Under the pieces are notes generated by a model. The model was not told where the DNA came from. It did no database searches and saw only the letters and a program-made list of their open reading frames with translations. From the NCBI GenBank assembly GCA_021521415.1, contig JAIQDT010007338.1, forward strand, positions 1 to 64,000: a stretch of DNA of 64,000 nucleotides, given 5' to 3'. This stretch comes from Bidens hawaiensis (taxonomy: Eukaryota > Streptophyta > Magnoliopsida > Asterales > Asteraceae). Positions 10,277-20,721 of this stretch are shown in pieces (positions within the stretch are counted from its first letter, which is position 1; every line of letters begins with the position of its first letter). The position numbers and the translations under genes are program-made.

Positions 10277-10656
10277 CTGGGAACTATGTTACCCCAGAAC
10301 ATTTCCATTAACTTCCTGGGAACTATGTTACCCCAGAACAATAATAACCCCTGGGAACTATGTTACCCCAGAACAATAAATACCCCTGGGAACTATGTTA
10401 CCCCAGAACAATCACAACCTCTGGGAACTATGTTACCCCAGAACAATAATAACCCCTGGGAACTATGTTACCCCAGAACAATAAATATCCTTGGGAACTA
10501 TGTTACCCCAGAACAATCACAACCTCTGGGAACTATGTTACCCCAGAACAATAATAACCCCTGGGAACTATGTTACCCCAGAACAATAATAACCCCTGGG
10601 AACTATGTTACCCCAGAACAATAATAACCCCTGGGAACTATGTTACCCCAGAACAA
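10277..10656. repeat. 36-bp minisatellite, about 11 copies, each a small hairpin
   Basis: Each unit has a constant 21-bp core, CTGGGAAC ... ACCCCAG, able to fold on itself, and a variable linker (agaacaataataacc, agaacaataaatacc or agaacaatcacaacct). The linkers occur partly in an A-B-C-A-B-C order, a higher-order repeat. Lone relatives of the core occur at about 10940-11000. Confidence 0.93.
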
Positions 10657-11393
10657 TAACAAATGATAAACATTTTATATATTCTGTGCATCAGACCATA
10701 TATATATAAATGTACAAGTATTTCCATACGATCGGTATGTACTTAAATACTTTAAATAAGACATGTTTTCCGCCCCGGGAAAATATAATTAAAACAATTC
10801 ATTAAAAGGGGCTCGTGAAAACTCACCTTTTTGTGAGTCGGTGAGTAATATAAGGAACAGCTACGTGCCTGGATCTGTAATATAATATCTAGTCGTTACT
10901 ATATAATTCCCATAACTTAAATACGTATCAATCGGTACATCTGGGAACATTGTTAACCCAGTACTGTACTCGATTCGGGGACAATGTTAACCCCGTGACA
11001 CTTCTAAGGACTCAGATTGTGACATTGCTTAGAGTTTGACAGTCAATTTAGTTAAAGTGATGAAATTATAGCTCGGTTTGACACCCCGTTTGGCCGTGGG
11101 GCCCGTTTCCGGTATTTCGGTGCCGGAAACGGTATAATCGGGTAAAATTACCCAAATCATCCGAATTATTTTCGGATGATTTATTTTTACTTAATTTACT
11201 TAGATTTATGAAATAGTCCATTTTTAGAGTTTTCATGTACCAGTCAGCTCGCTTATGCGAACCTTGCCGGTTTACACGTTTTAAGCTTTAAAAACTTGTT
11301 TTTATGTTCTTTTTAGCACAAATAATTACCCGATTAGTCTCGGGTCTTGAAATTTTGCACAAAACTTAATTTGACAGTGAGGAATTTTGTAAA

Positions 11394-11855
11394 AATTTTC
11401 CAGATTTATTTTCTTATATTTACATTTATTTATCTATTTTTAAATCTTATTAAAATACTAAATATATAAAAAATACCAAAACACTTTAGAAAAATCCCAA
11501 ATTTTTCTGGGATGATCTCTATCATCCTCATAACTTTCTGGAATTTTCCCAGATTTATTTTCCTATATTTACATTTATTTATCTATTTTTTAGATCTTAT
11601 TAAAACACTAAATATATCAAAAATACCAAAACACTTTAGAAAAATCCCAAATTTTTCTGGGATGATCTCTATCATCCTCATAACTTTCTGGAATTTTCCC
11701 AGATTTATTTTCCTATATTTACATTTATTTATCTATTTTTTAGATCTTATTAAAACACTAAATATATCAAAAATACCAAAACACTTTAGAAAAATCCCAA
11801 ATTTTTCTGGGATGATCTCTATCATCCTCATAACTTCCTGGAATTTTTCCAGAAT
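11394..11855. repeat. 150-bp tandem repeat, about 3 copies
   Basis: The word atgatctctatcatcc recurs at 11512, 11662 and 11812. Units are nearly identical and AT-rich. The ORF across them only echoes the repeat. Confidence 0.93.
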
Positions 11856-13677
11856 TTAAAACTTATTTTTCAAGCCATTTTCACCCAAAACCGAGCTAGA
11901 AAGCCCTAGAACTCGTTTCACCGAAAAGCCTACTTAGACTTTTCCAACTGAGCTCAAATTTTGTGGGTGACTTTTATATGTTATAAAAAGCTTATCTTAA
12001 ATTTTCCAGAATTTTTCATCATGTTTTGCTATTTTTCACTATTTTTGGCCAAAACCGAGCATTAAATTCACCAAATATTCATATTTTATCCAAAAATTAC
12101 CAAAAATTCACAGATCTCATATTTTCATGTGTAGATCATCTCTGTGAAATTTCGTGACCCAAATCTAAGCACACAACAATCTGTCCATTTTTCATAAACA
12201 CACGAAAACCGAACTATTTTGTGTTTTCTAGCTTTAGATCGCAAGGATCTCGGTTTCTAGCCTTTGCTAGCCGCTAGATACAACACTTACAAGCACATCA
12301 ACACCACACCAAGCAAGTTATACCCACAATCAAGCCATTTCTTTCCTAGTGTCGGTTAAAACATCAAAACAACGATTTTGACCGTAAAAATCCGTTCTCG
12401 ACCCTTTTTACTCCTTTCTTGGACCAAGATCCCTTGTATAACATGTATACATCTCTTGATCATGCAAGAGTCGGTTTCATCTCGGGTTTTCACCCGTCTT
12501 TCACATGAAAACTCATTTTCACAAGATTTTAACCGTAAAATTTCATTCTAAACTCTTTTAACTAATTACTTAGATCAAAATCCTTTGTATAACTTGTATA
12601 CATCCTTTGATCACACGAGAATCGGTTTCATCTCGGGTTTTCACCCATTTTTCACATGAAACCTCCTTTTCTCCATATTATAGAATCAAAACCAAGAATC
12701 AACCATAAAAACATGTTTTATACCTTCAAATCTTTGGTTGGAGATCAAGAAAATGGATGGATGTTTGAAGGTTGAGAGAGTTTGAGAGAATTGATGTGAA
12801 AAAAAAAGGAAATGTAATGTGTAAAGGGGGTGTGGGTGGCCGGCCTAAAGGGGGTGTGTGGGGGGGCCCACATCTCAAATATTGTCCACACATTTGGATT
12901 ACACAATCCGGATAATGTTGTGGATAATCTGGTTCAGTTCGTTTCTCGTTTAAACTCGTAATTCGGCTTGAAACGAAATTAAAATGGTCGTTTTTCGGGT
13001 TAAAGTAAAATTTTCATAAAACTGATTTAAAAACTTTCAAAACTTAACCCATGACATTAAAACATCATATCATTAATAATTACGCATCTTTTTCGGCTTG
13101 ATTGATCATCTCTTGCTTGGTTTGATGTTAAAGGTTTCGTTTATCGTACCGACGTACCAATAAATCGAAATCCTTTTTCTGTGCTATAATTCACTTATCC
13201 CGAAGCATTAATACTTCGTAAATATCACTAAACATTATATATTTCGTCTATAATGTAATTCCCGATTCGTTCGGGTTTCAATAATCGTTCATTGGTTGAT
13301 TGTAATTCCAATACGATTCACTATATAATTGAGTATGATTCATACTGTGAACCATATATATTCGTATAAACGTGCTATAACTCATATAATCAATATTAAA
13401 TAACACGCAAATAGTATATACCGGCTAGGGTATACCTGGATTTGCCGGAATCGTTACACTGCCGCCCCTAGAACCCTGCTGCCAGAGGCGCTGCCCTTAG
13501 AAACACGATATGGGTAGTGATAGTTAAATTGATATGTGTAATTGTTATACAGTTAGTCGTGCACAGCTCAAGAAAGGAATAACCATAAAAGGTGAACGTA
13601 ACCGCATTCAGGTGAGTTTCTAGCCCCATTTCCTTGTTATGTTTTCGGGGCTGTGTGCATACTCGATGTGATAGTTA

Positions 13678-13705
13678 ATACACTTACCTTAAGTGGTAAG
13701 TGTAT
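13678..13705. repeat. Conserved 11-bp-stem hairpin in the related LTR
   Basis: Stem ATACACTTACC / GGTAAGTGTAT, loop TTAAGT. The stem is identical to 1287-1314 although flanks have diverged. Confidence 0.9.
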
Positions 13706-13914
13706 GCCTTGTATGATTCATGTCTGATGATTGCTTGACGGTGCGTGAACGATCTTCGGATATTGCATGTACCGTCAGGTGGTAGTTAAAGATATGATTG
13801 ATATATATATGATGTATGTATGTTATGATGATAATACATGAACGATCCTCGGATATTGCACGTATTGTTAAGGAAAGTATGTAAAGACAGGTATGGTACA
13901 GTTGCACGAAACAT

Positions 13915-14138
13915 GGGGAACAGACCCTAATAGTATCTGTGAAGATAGGGACCAGACCCTAATAATATCTGTGAGGATATGGACCATACCCTAATAATAT
14001 CTGTGAGGATAGGGACCAGACCCTAATAATATTTGTGAGGATAGGGACCAGACCCTTATAATATCTGTGATGATAGGGACCAGACCCTTATAATATCTAT
14101 GATGTTGGGGACCAGACCTTTATAACATCTGTGAGGTT
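13915..14138. repeat. 32-bp tandem repeat, about 7 copies
   Basis: Units built on gggaccagaccctaataat plus atctgtgaggata, increasingly diverged toward the right end. It occupies an LTR position where the younger relative has the TATGCCACTT array. Confidence 0.9.
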
Positions 14139-14570
14139 ATAGGTTGAAAGGCTCTTTAAGTAGTATGGATAGTTATGCATGTAAAGTAAAGTATGAATGA
14201 TGTACACACCTTCGGGTCTGTGTGCAAGTATGTGAACAGATTGTATGTTGTATGATTAACTAGAACTCACTCAGTGTAGCTGACTTTTAGTATGCACGCA
14301 GGTGAGTAGATTGAGGCAACCACTTGAGGGGAAGCACATGGCATGGAATTGAAGATACTGACATCTCAAGGAAATGTTATGTTATTTAAAAGACAATGTT
14401 TTATGTTTAAATGATTTGAATGCTCGTAAAGACAAGAATTGATGGTTATGTAATATATTGGTTTGAAAGTTTTATATTCCGCGTAAAGTTTTAAATAACT
14501 CTGATATTTAGAACTGCGTTTACGAGTAAATTCAACGTCCAATGTAAGGCACCAGGAACGGGGCCTTACA

Positions 14571-16284
14571 CATATCGGATGGTACGTGATTATTTTAAAG
14601 AAAATCCTCAGAATGATTTAACGCTCCGCATTGTTGGAACAAGGAAATACGATTCTAGGACGTATAACTTACCAACGGCCTCTGAGGTTGTCACTCTTAT
14701 TTTTGGAGATATTGGTGATGCCTTGGACAATAGAGATATAATAGTTAACTCCAGGTCTGGCGGTCTTCGACGAATTAGTGAACTTCATCCTTCTTATACA
14801 CCTCTCTAATTTCCTTTGCTTTATCTATTTGGTGAGGATGGTTATAAGGTAGACATTCCTTATAGGAATGTCGTTCCTTCATCTACTGCTTCCCATAAGA
14901 AGTGCACGATGTGAGAGTTCTTTGCATACAAGATAGGCCGAACCAATTCTCACTACCCTTAATTGGTAGAAGGCTTTTTTAGCAGCTTTTGGTAGACAAA
15001 TACACCATGGTTGAGAGTCAAAGGTTGCATTTTATACGTGGTAAACAGAGTGAACTTAAGTGTGACACATACGAAAGCCTTCGAAACATTAAGACATCTG
15101 GAAATTCATATGTTTCAACATCTAGGCAGCATGTAATTCTTCCATCATCTTTTACTGGTGGAAGTAGATATATGATGCAAAATTATTTGGACGCTATGTA
15201 TTTGTAGATGGTACGGTTATCCATATTTTTTCTTAACCATTACGTGCAAACCCGGTTGGCCAGAAGTCAAACGTTTTTTGAATGATACCAATTTAAATTC
15301 TGAAGACATGCCAGATATATTATGTCAGCTTTTTAAGATGAAGCTTGATTCAGTGATTAAGTTGTTGAAGGATTAGACTTTGTTTGGGAAGGTTAAAGCA
15401 GGTTCGGTTCGCAATTAAATATTTTTCTTCATATTTTGTCCCGCTAAATTTTAAGCTATTTATTTAATTATTTTATCCTAATATTTTGGTTTAATATCGA
15501 ATGCAGTCGTTTACACGATTGAGTTTTAGAAACGTGGTCTACCACATGCCCATATTTGCTTATTCATTCATCTAGACAATAAAATTCATAATCCATCACA
15601 TATAGATCAGTTTATTTCAAGTGAAATTCCAGACAAGGTCACTGAACCATACCTATACCAGCTTGTGTCCGATCATATGCTTCATGGTCCTTGTGGTGAG
15701 GCTAACCCGAGCTGTAGCTACATGATTGGTAGAGAATGTTCCAAGAATTTCACAAAAAGATTTCAAAGTGAGACAAGTATAGATTCAAAAGGTTTTCCAA
15801 TTTATAAAAGAAGAGATAATGGACGTTACGTCGTTAAGAAAGGTATAAATTTAGATAATAGAAGTGTTGTGCCTTACAACAAAATTCGGTTAAGAAAGTA
15901 TCAAGCCCATATAAATGTCGAGTGGTGCAATTAAGAATGATCAATCAAGTATTTGTTTAAATATTTAAATAAGGGTCCAGATCGGGCTACAATTTCCCTT
16001 GTCCAAAACAACAGCCCCGAGAATGAAGATCCTAATGCAGATGAGATTAAAGCATTTTACGATTGTAGATATCTTTCTGCATGTGAGGTTGCTTGGAGGA
16101 TATTTTCTTTTGATGTTCATTACAGGTCCCGACTGTTACGAGACTTCCTTTCCATTTACCTGGTCAACAACAAGTAATTTATGGTCCAGAGGAAGATATT
16201 GAAGATGTTCTCACCAAGACTTCCAATGCAGCTTCAATGTTTACTGGTTCGACGGAAGCCAATAGAAACTATAGGCATGCAAGG
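14571..16284 (+). pseudogene. Helitron replicase (RepHel), Rep/HUH part
   Basis: Starts mid-protein at MVRDYFKENPQNDL, then YNLPTASEVV, RISELHPSY and FGEDGYKVDIP. Several stops and frameshifts occur between 14806 and 15380. An intron is visible at 15402-15506 (AAAGCAG/gttcgg to atgcag/TCGTT). The HUH motif PHAHI follows at about 15542. Then come SDHMLHGPCG, RRDNGRYVVKKGI, VPYNKIRLRKYQAHINVEWCN and the paired catalytic-type tyrosines in KYLFKYLNKGPD (about 15946-15980). Next are DEIKAFYDCRYLSACEVAW and MFTG. Rep nicks and rejoins single-stranded ends during rolling-circle transposition. Stops show it is dead. Confidence 0.9.
15402..15506 (+). other. Intron in the Helitron Rep gene
   Basis: 105 bp, AT-rich. 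Removing it joins GTT AAA GCA G to TC GTT TAC and restores the family motif KAVVYTIEF. Confidence 0.8.
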
Positions 16285-18506
16285 TGTAACACCCCAGCTA
16301 AAGCGGAATACACCCCGGTGTGACGTACAGATTGCCCAAAACACATGTGACATTATTAAGCGACAATATTATCATTATTTCATTGATGATTCAAATAACA
16401 AGTACTTTTGCAAATAAGAAAAATACAAGGAAATAAACAAGTCAAACACTTTATTATTGATAACCCTATGTCTAGTTTCTTCGCTTGTTTCATCCTCTAA
16501 TAAGCATACCTGTAACATATGTATAAAATAATGTCAACTAACTTAATAGTTGGTGAGTTCACACATTTTTATATATAATACATAAAAACCATATAATTCC
16601 ATGAAACTCGTGAAAGCAAATAAGGTCCTTTCCAATTTGGATTGTGCACCAATGTACTCTGTTAATAAGGCCCTTTTTCACTCATAACAACAAGGTCTTG
16701 AGTGCAAAGGGGGGTGTATGATCATACTATATTGAAGTAATCCATGAGCAAGTAATATTGAGCAAGAAACAAGTAAGCACACAAGTCCATGTATGAATTG
16801 TAGTTTGTAAGCAAAATCATAAACAATTGGGTTTTTGTAGGATACATATGCTACCCCAAAACAATAAAAGAGTAAAAGGGGGGGGGGTGAGAAACTCACA
16901 TTTGAAATTGGTAGGACAACTCGGGAACGAAACGGAAAGCGCGTTATATAAAACCGAAGGATCGAATCTCGCGAGCTAAAATAATAAACACTATAATTAC
17001 TAACTAAATAATAGAAAATAAGAGGTTGGTTTTTAAAGTTCATGTATGATTATTTGTATATATAGTTATATACTTTTACACCTTTTAACGCATAATAATG
17101 TTTAAGTTTAACGGATTTAACGATCTATTATTATAATATTATTTATAAGTTTACTATTAAATTTGTATATAATGTTTACGGGGTTTTAGCGTTATAGTTA
17201 TAATTTAGTATAACATTTGACGGTTTAGTTTCTATAAAGTTATAACAATATTATATTACATATTTATATATATATTTTACGAGTTTTAATAAAGGGTTCG
17301 GGATTGTAAAGGTTGGATTCTTGGACAAAAAGATTAAAAACAATCCAAACAATTGTTATTTAAAAAAATGATTTTATTTATTTATAATAATTAATAAATC
17401 TATACTTGATTTATTAAAACTATTAAGATAACTTGTAACAAAAACATAAACTGAATCTGCAGTGACCCAGATTCGAACCCGGGTCTCCACGACCACAACA
17501 CGCATACACAACCACTGGAGCAGTTTAGTTTTGTTGTTAAAAGATGGAAACCATAACTTAAAAACACATTCCCACGTTCATCTTCTTCTTCACAAAAAAA
17601 CCCTAGATTCAATGTTCTTAATCTGTTGATTGTTTGTTTGTTTTATGTTAGGGGTTTTGATAGTCGGGTTGAAACTAATCAAAACCATGTAACAATTACC
17701 TCGGACGGTGCCAGAAAGACGACGAACGAACCTTGGCCGGAATCGGATATGGGTGAACAAACTAGAGGTTATAAAGAGTGTTAGAGGGGATATTGAAGAT
17801 TGGTGCCAGTTTGTATGTTGATTTGGGTCCTATTTATAGGCTTAATTCGATTAATTCGTGTTAAAATCGAGTTATTGGTGTTTTTATTAAAATTCGATCA
17901 GTGGTTGATTAATACGTGTTAAATGGATCGTAAATGGCGAAATAAATTAGGTAATAATGTTTAGGAGATGTGGAGACGTCATTTGGTATGTTTAACATAT
18001 CAAAACAAGTGATAAACGGGTGTTTTAGGGTTTGCCGGCGCCGGAATCCGGCGGCCGGAAAACCCAACTGAAAACTGAGGAGAGGAGAAGGGGACGGGGG
18101 CTGGGCTGGGCTGTTTTGTTATTATTATTATTTTAATTAAATTTACATTTTGCCCCCTGTACTTTATTAATATATAGAAACTGATTTTAAAGTTTATTTA
18201 TTCTTTAATCCCTTGAACTTCGTAAATATACCAAACTTGATCAAACTTTATATACTTTAATATATTTAGATCCTTTAAATTTTTATATCCGATAGATTTA
18301 AACTTTGATTATTTGATAGACTTTTAATGCTCGGAGATTTGTTATTTGAACTAAACAGATAAATAATGAACGAATAATAACTATAAATCATCGTAATTAA
18401 TATTAAATGATAAACGAAAAACACGAATTTATTGAAACGGCGCAACGGGTCGGTTTAACGAAAAAAATACAAATACAAATACAAATAAAAATTGACAAAT
18501 GTCACA
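16285..18506 (-). mobile_element. Solo LTR A (Ty3/gypsy type) inserted in the Helitron gene
   Basis: Plus strand tgtaacacccc to atgtcaca (minus-strand sense TGTGACATTTG to GGGGTGTTACA), 2222 bp, flanked by the perfect 5-bp duplication caagg (16280-16284 and 18507-18511). There are no internal genes, so it is a recombined solo LTR. It carries an antisense tRNA-like segment (17457-17540) and a GTGAGTTTC box (about 16880-16900). Confidence 0.93.
17457..17540 (-). repeat. tRNA-like (Pol III box) segment inside solo LTR A
   Basis: Minus strand shows CTCCAGTGGTTG, a weak A box, then GGGTTCGAATCTGGG, a good B box. It resembles a tRNA-derived SINE head rather than a folded tRNA gene; no full cloverleaf is evident. 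Confidence 0.45.
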
Positions 18507-18742
18507 CAAGGAAGCTATCATATGCTGAGTTTCCAACACAATTTGTATGGAAAAAAACAATGCCACCGAAATGGGTACCAAGGCTAAACGGATTTGCTAT
18601 TGGTAGAATTCATGCCCTTCCTGCATCATTTGACGATGCCTACTACTTAAGAATACTTTTAAACAAGGTTAAAGGACCCAAATGTTTCGAAGATATTCGC
18701 ACAATAGACAGTGTTGTTTGTGATTCTTTTAGAGATGCATGT
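18507..18742 (+). pseudogene. Helitron replicase (RepHel), middle segment between two solo LTRs
   Basis: Encodes RKLSYAEFPTQFVWK, WVPRLNGFAIGRIHALP, YYLRILLNKVKGP and FEDIRTIDSVVCDSFRDAC, a conserved linker region of plant Helitron RepHel proteins. It is bounded by the caagg duplication on the left and catgt on the right. The long ORF covering it extends artificially into both LTRs. Confidence 0.92.
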
Positions 18743-20721
18743 TGTCACACCCCAACCTACGGCGGAAATGCCGGGGCATGAACTAATTGCTCACAACTTT
18801 TTAGAGGTTACTATCATGCATTATTAAAAGTGTCGATATCTATTAAATAAATTTCCAAATAACAATTATCCATACAAAATCCAAATACACAAGTATATAT
18901 ATTAATCAATAACAATATGTCTCATTAAGTTTTCTTCTAGCATAACTCATTAAGTGATCTTGTACTTCACATCAAACGAATACATGCATATGCGTTGAAA
19001 ATAAAGAAGTTTGGTCAACACAAGGTTGAGTGAGCAACACACCAGTTTAAATGTTCATATAGAAATTAAGTATTTGCAACAAGTCATATGAGTATAACAA
19101 ATTAACCAAATGAACAAGTATAACTGAGATGTTGAGAAGCACAAAGCTATAACGACTGGCGTATGATCATACTAGACTAAGATTAGTTGGACCTCTCCGA
19201 ATGCGGAAGCATATAAGCACATAAACAAGGAAAGTATAAGTTGTTAACACATAAGACAAAGTTGTAGTTTTGAGTATAAGTATATATGAGAAATATATTT
19301 ACGCATATGTCCCCAAAACATGGAAAAAGAAGTAAAATAGGGGAATGCGGTACTCATCTCGATAGACGAACAAATATGATTAAGATAATGAGAATAAGGA
19401 AAGGAATCACATGTGAACGTTAAAACCTATGAGAAAACGAGAGCAAACAGACTCGCTAAGTATAAGATTTAACTAGTTAATCAATAACAAAAAGATATTA
19501 TAATGTTATTATAATATTATTTTTATATAAGGATTTATTATATCAACTATTATTTTGATTTATGAAATATACTTAATAAAATGTTATTTGTAGATTTTAT
19601 AATTATATATATAAAAATTAGTTTACTTGGTTTTTATATACATTAAAGCATTAATATTTAATTTATGCTATACTTTATATATATATATATATATGTATAA
19701 TTATACCGTTGTGTAAATACATGAATGAAAACGAAAGTTAAACGAGTATAAACATGTCGGTTTTTAGTGAAATAATCATTATTAATTATTGTTATTATTA
19801 TTATTATAAAAATTAAACAATTAAAAATAACAAAACAAAAAAATACCAAAAGATCCGGGGTGGCAGGAAGTCGAACCCGCGACCTGCCCCCCATGACAAA
19901 GATGGCTTAACCAGCTGGGCTACCCAACAATTCGCATCATAACTCATAACCAATTTAATATAAACAGAACCAGGTTCATCAATATCAAGTATAAAAACTA
20001 ATAATTTCAATTATCCAAATCTGTTGATGTAATATCAAATTAGCCTTAGGGCTTTTGTTTAACATGATGTCGCGACCAGAACCATATATATTAACTACCT
20101 TAACTTGATCTGATAGGGGCAGAAGACGAACCAATGGGTTACGGCTAGACTTTGATCCAGGAACACCACCTCGCGACTTCGATTATATAATTAGACTTAG
20201 GGGAAATATTGGCGACTGCCTTAGGATTATGTGTGCACGTTTAATTGAGCTATGATCAACGATTTATATAGGTTTGCAAATTAGGGTTCATAGCGTGAAT
20301 AATAAGTTAAGGCCCATGTTCTGGATCCTTCTAAACGTAATTAAATGAGGGATTAGGGTCGGCTAGATGTGAATTAAGGTTTAGGAATACCTAATTAGAC
20401 TTTGGTTGAAGGATTTGGGCTCAAGAACAAACTAAGGCTGAATTAGACGTTTTGGGTTCGGGTTTGGGTATGGATATCCATTTAAAGAAATGGGTTATAA
20501 CAATACTTACAATCTAATCCCTGATGTTTAAAGATGGACACAAGAAGTTGAAACTATATGATTTGGGCTAAAACAATAAAGATTTAATCATAAATAATTA
20601 TATATTAATAAAATAACCGATTTTGCTCGATAAACACCAATTATATTTATTTAATAAAAATAACTCGAACATTGAACCGAATCGGGTAAAAGTATAAGTT
20701 TGAAAAACCCGAGTTGTTACA
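18743..20721 (-). mobile_element. Solo LTR B (Ty3/gypsy type) inserted in the Helitron gene
   Basis: Plus strand tgtcacacccc to gttgttaca (minus sense TGTAACAACTCGGG ... GGGGTGTGACA), 1979 bp, flanked by the perfect duplication catgt (18738-18742 and 20722-20726). No internal genes. An antisense SINE-like segment lies at 19840-19930. Confidence 0.93.
19840..19930 (-). repeat. SINE-like tRNA-derived segment inside solo LTR B
   Basis: Minus strand: TAGCCCAGCTGGTTAAG (A box), then GCGGGTTCGACTTC (B box) at tRNA-like spacing, followed by T-rich sequence. This is a convincing internal Pol III promoter arrangement. Confidence 0.6.

Larger units (their letters stand above)
1..13458 (-). mobile_element. 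Ty3/gypsy (Tekay/Del-like chromovirus) element, 5' part, nested host of a younger element
   Basis: A minus-strand LTR retrotransposon whose 3' half lies beyond the left edge. Reading right to left it has a 5' LTR (13458-9904), a tRNA-Met primer site (9898-9887), an extra ORF (9538-8912), and a gag-protease-reverse transcriptase ORF starting at 8545. The ORF is interrupted at 6583/260 by another element and resumes at 260-1. The protease/RT sequence and the long LTR suggest the Tekay/Del clade; chromodomain and integrase are not in view, so the clade is an inference. The 5-bp target duplication cannot be checked because only one end is present; the right flank begins ctgcc at 13459. Confidence 0.85.
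9904..13458 (-). repeat. 5' LTR of the Ty3/gypsy element
   Basis: Plus strand begins tgtaacacccc next to the primer site and ends gaatcgttaca (element orientation TGTAACGATTCC ... GGGGTGTTACA). About 3.55 kb. The outer end is set by the TG..CA terminus and by the switch at 13459 to sequence related to another LTR. It holds an 11-copy 36-bp hairpin minisatellite, a three-fold 150-bp tandem repeat and otherwise AT-rich DNA. The only other partner LTR is outside the window. Confidence 0.82.
13459..14570 (+). mobile_element. LTR fragment related to the gag-only family, opposite orientation
   Basis: From about 13510 it matches the reverse complement of the LTR at 261-2363 at a diverged level: aattgatatgtgtaa, caggtgagtttctagcccc, cttgttatgttttcggggctg, the 11-bp hairpin, actagaactcactcag and ggtgag near tgcacgcag. 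It ends ggggccttaca at 14570, the sense 3' terminus of that LTR. Its left part is cut by the gypsy LTR, so the rest of this element should lie left of the window. It interrupts the Helitron gene; catat (14571-14575) is a possible target duplication. Confidence 0.85.

Noticed and set aside
10277..10656. Regular 21-bp repeats separated by about 15-bp linkers, superficially like a CRISPR array
   Set aside because: The linkers are themselves repeated and the array lies inside a plant LTR; it is a minisatellite.
11512..11859. 115-codon hydrophobic ORF
   Set aside because: It repeats a 50-residue block exactly because it lies on a 150-bp tandem repeat in an LTR.
17457..19930. Possible functional tRNA genes
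   Set aside because: Only A/B-box-like parts are present; no complete cloverleaf with acceptor stem could be drawn.
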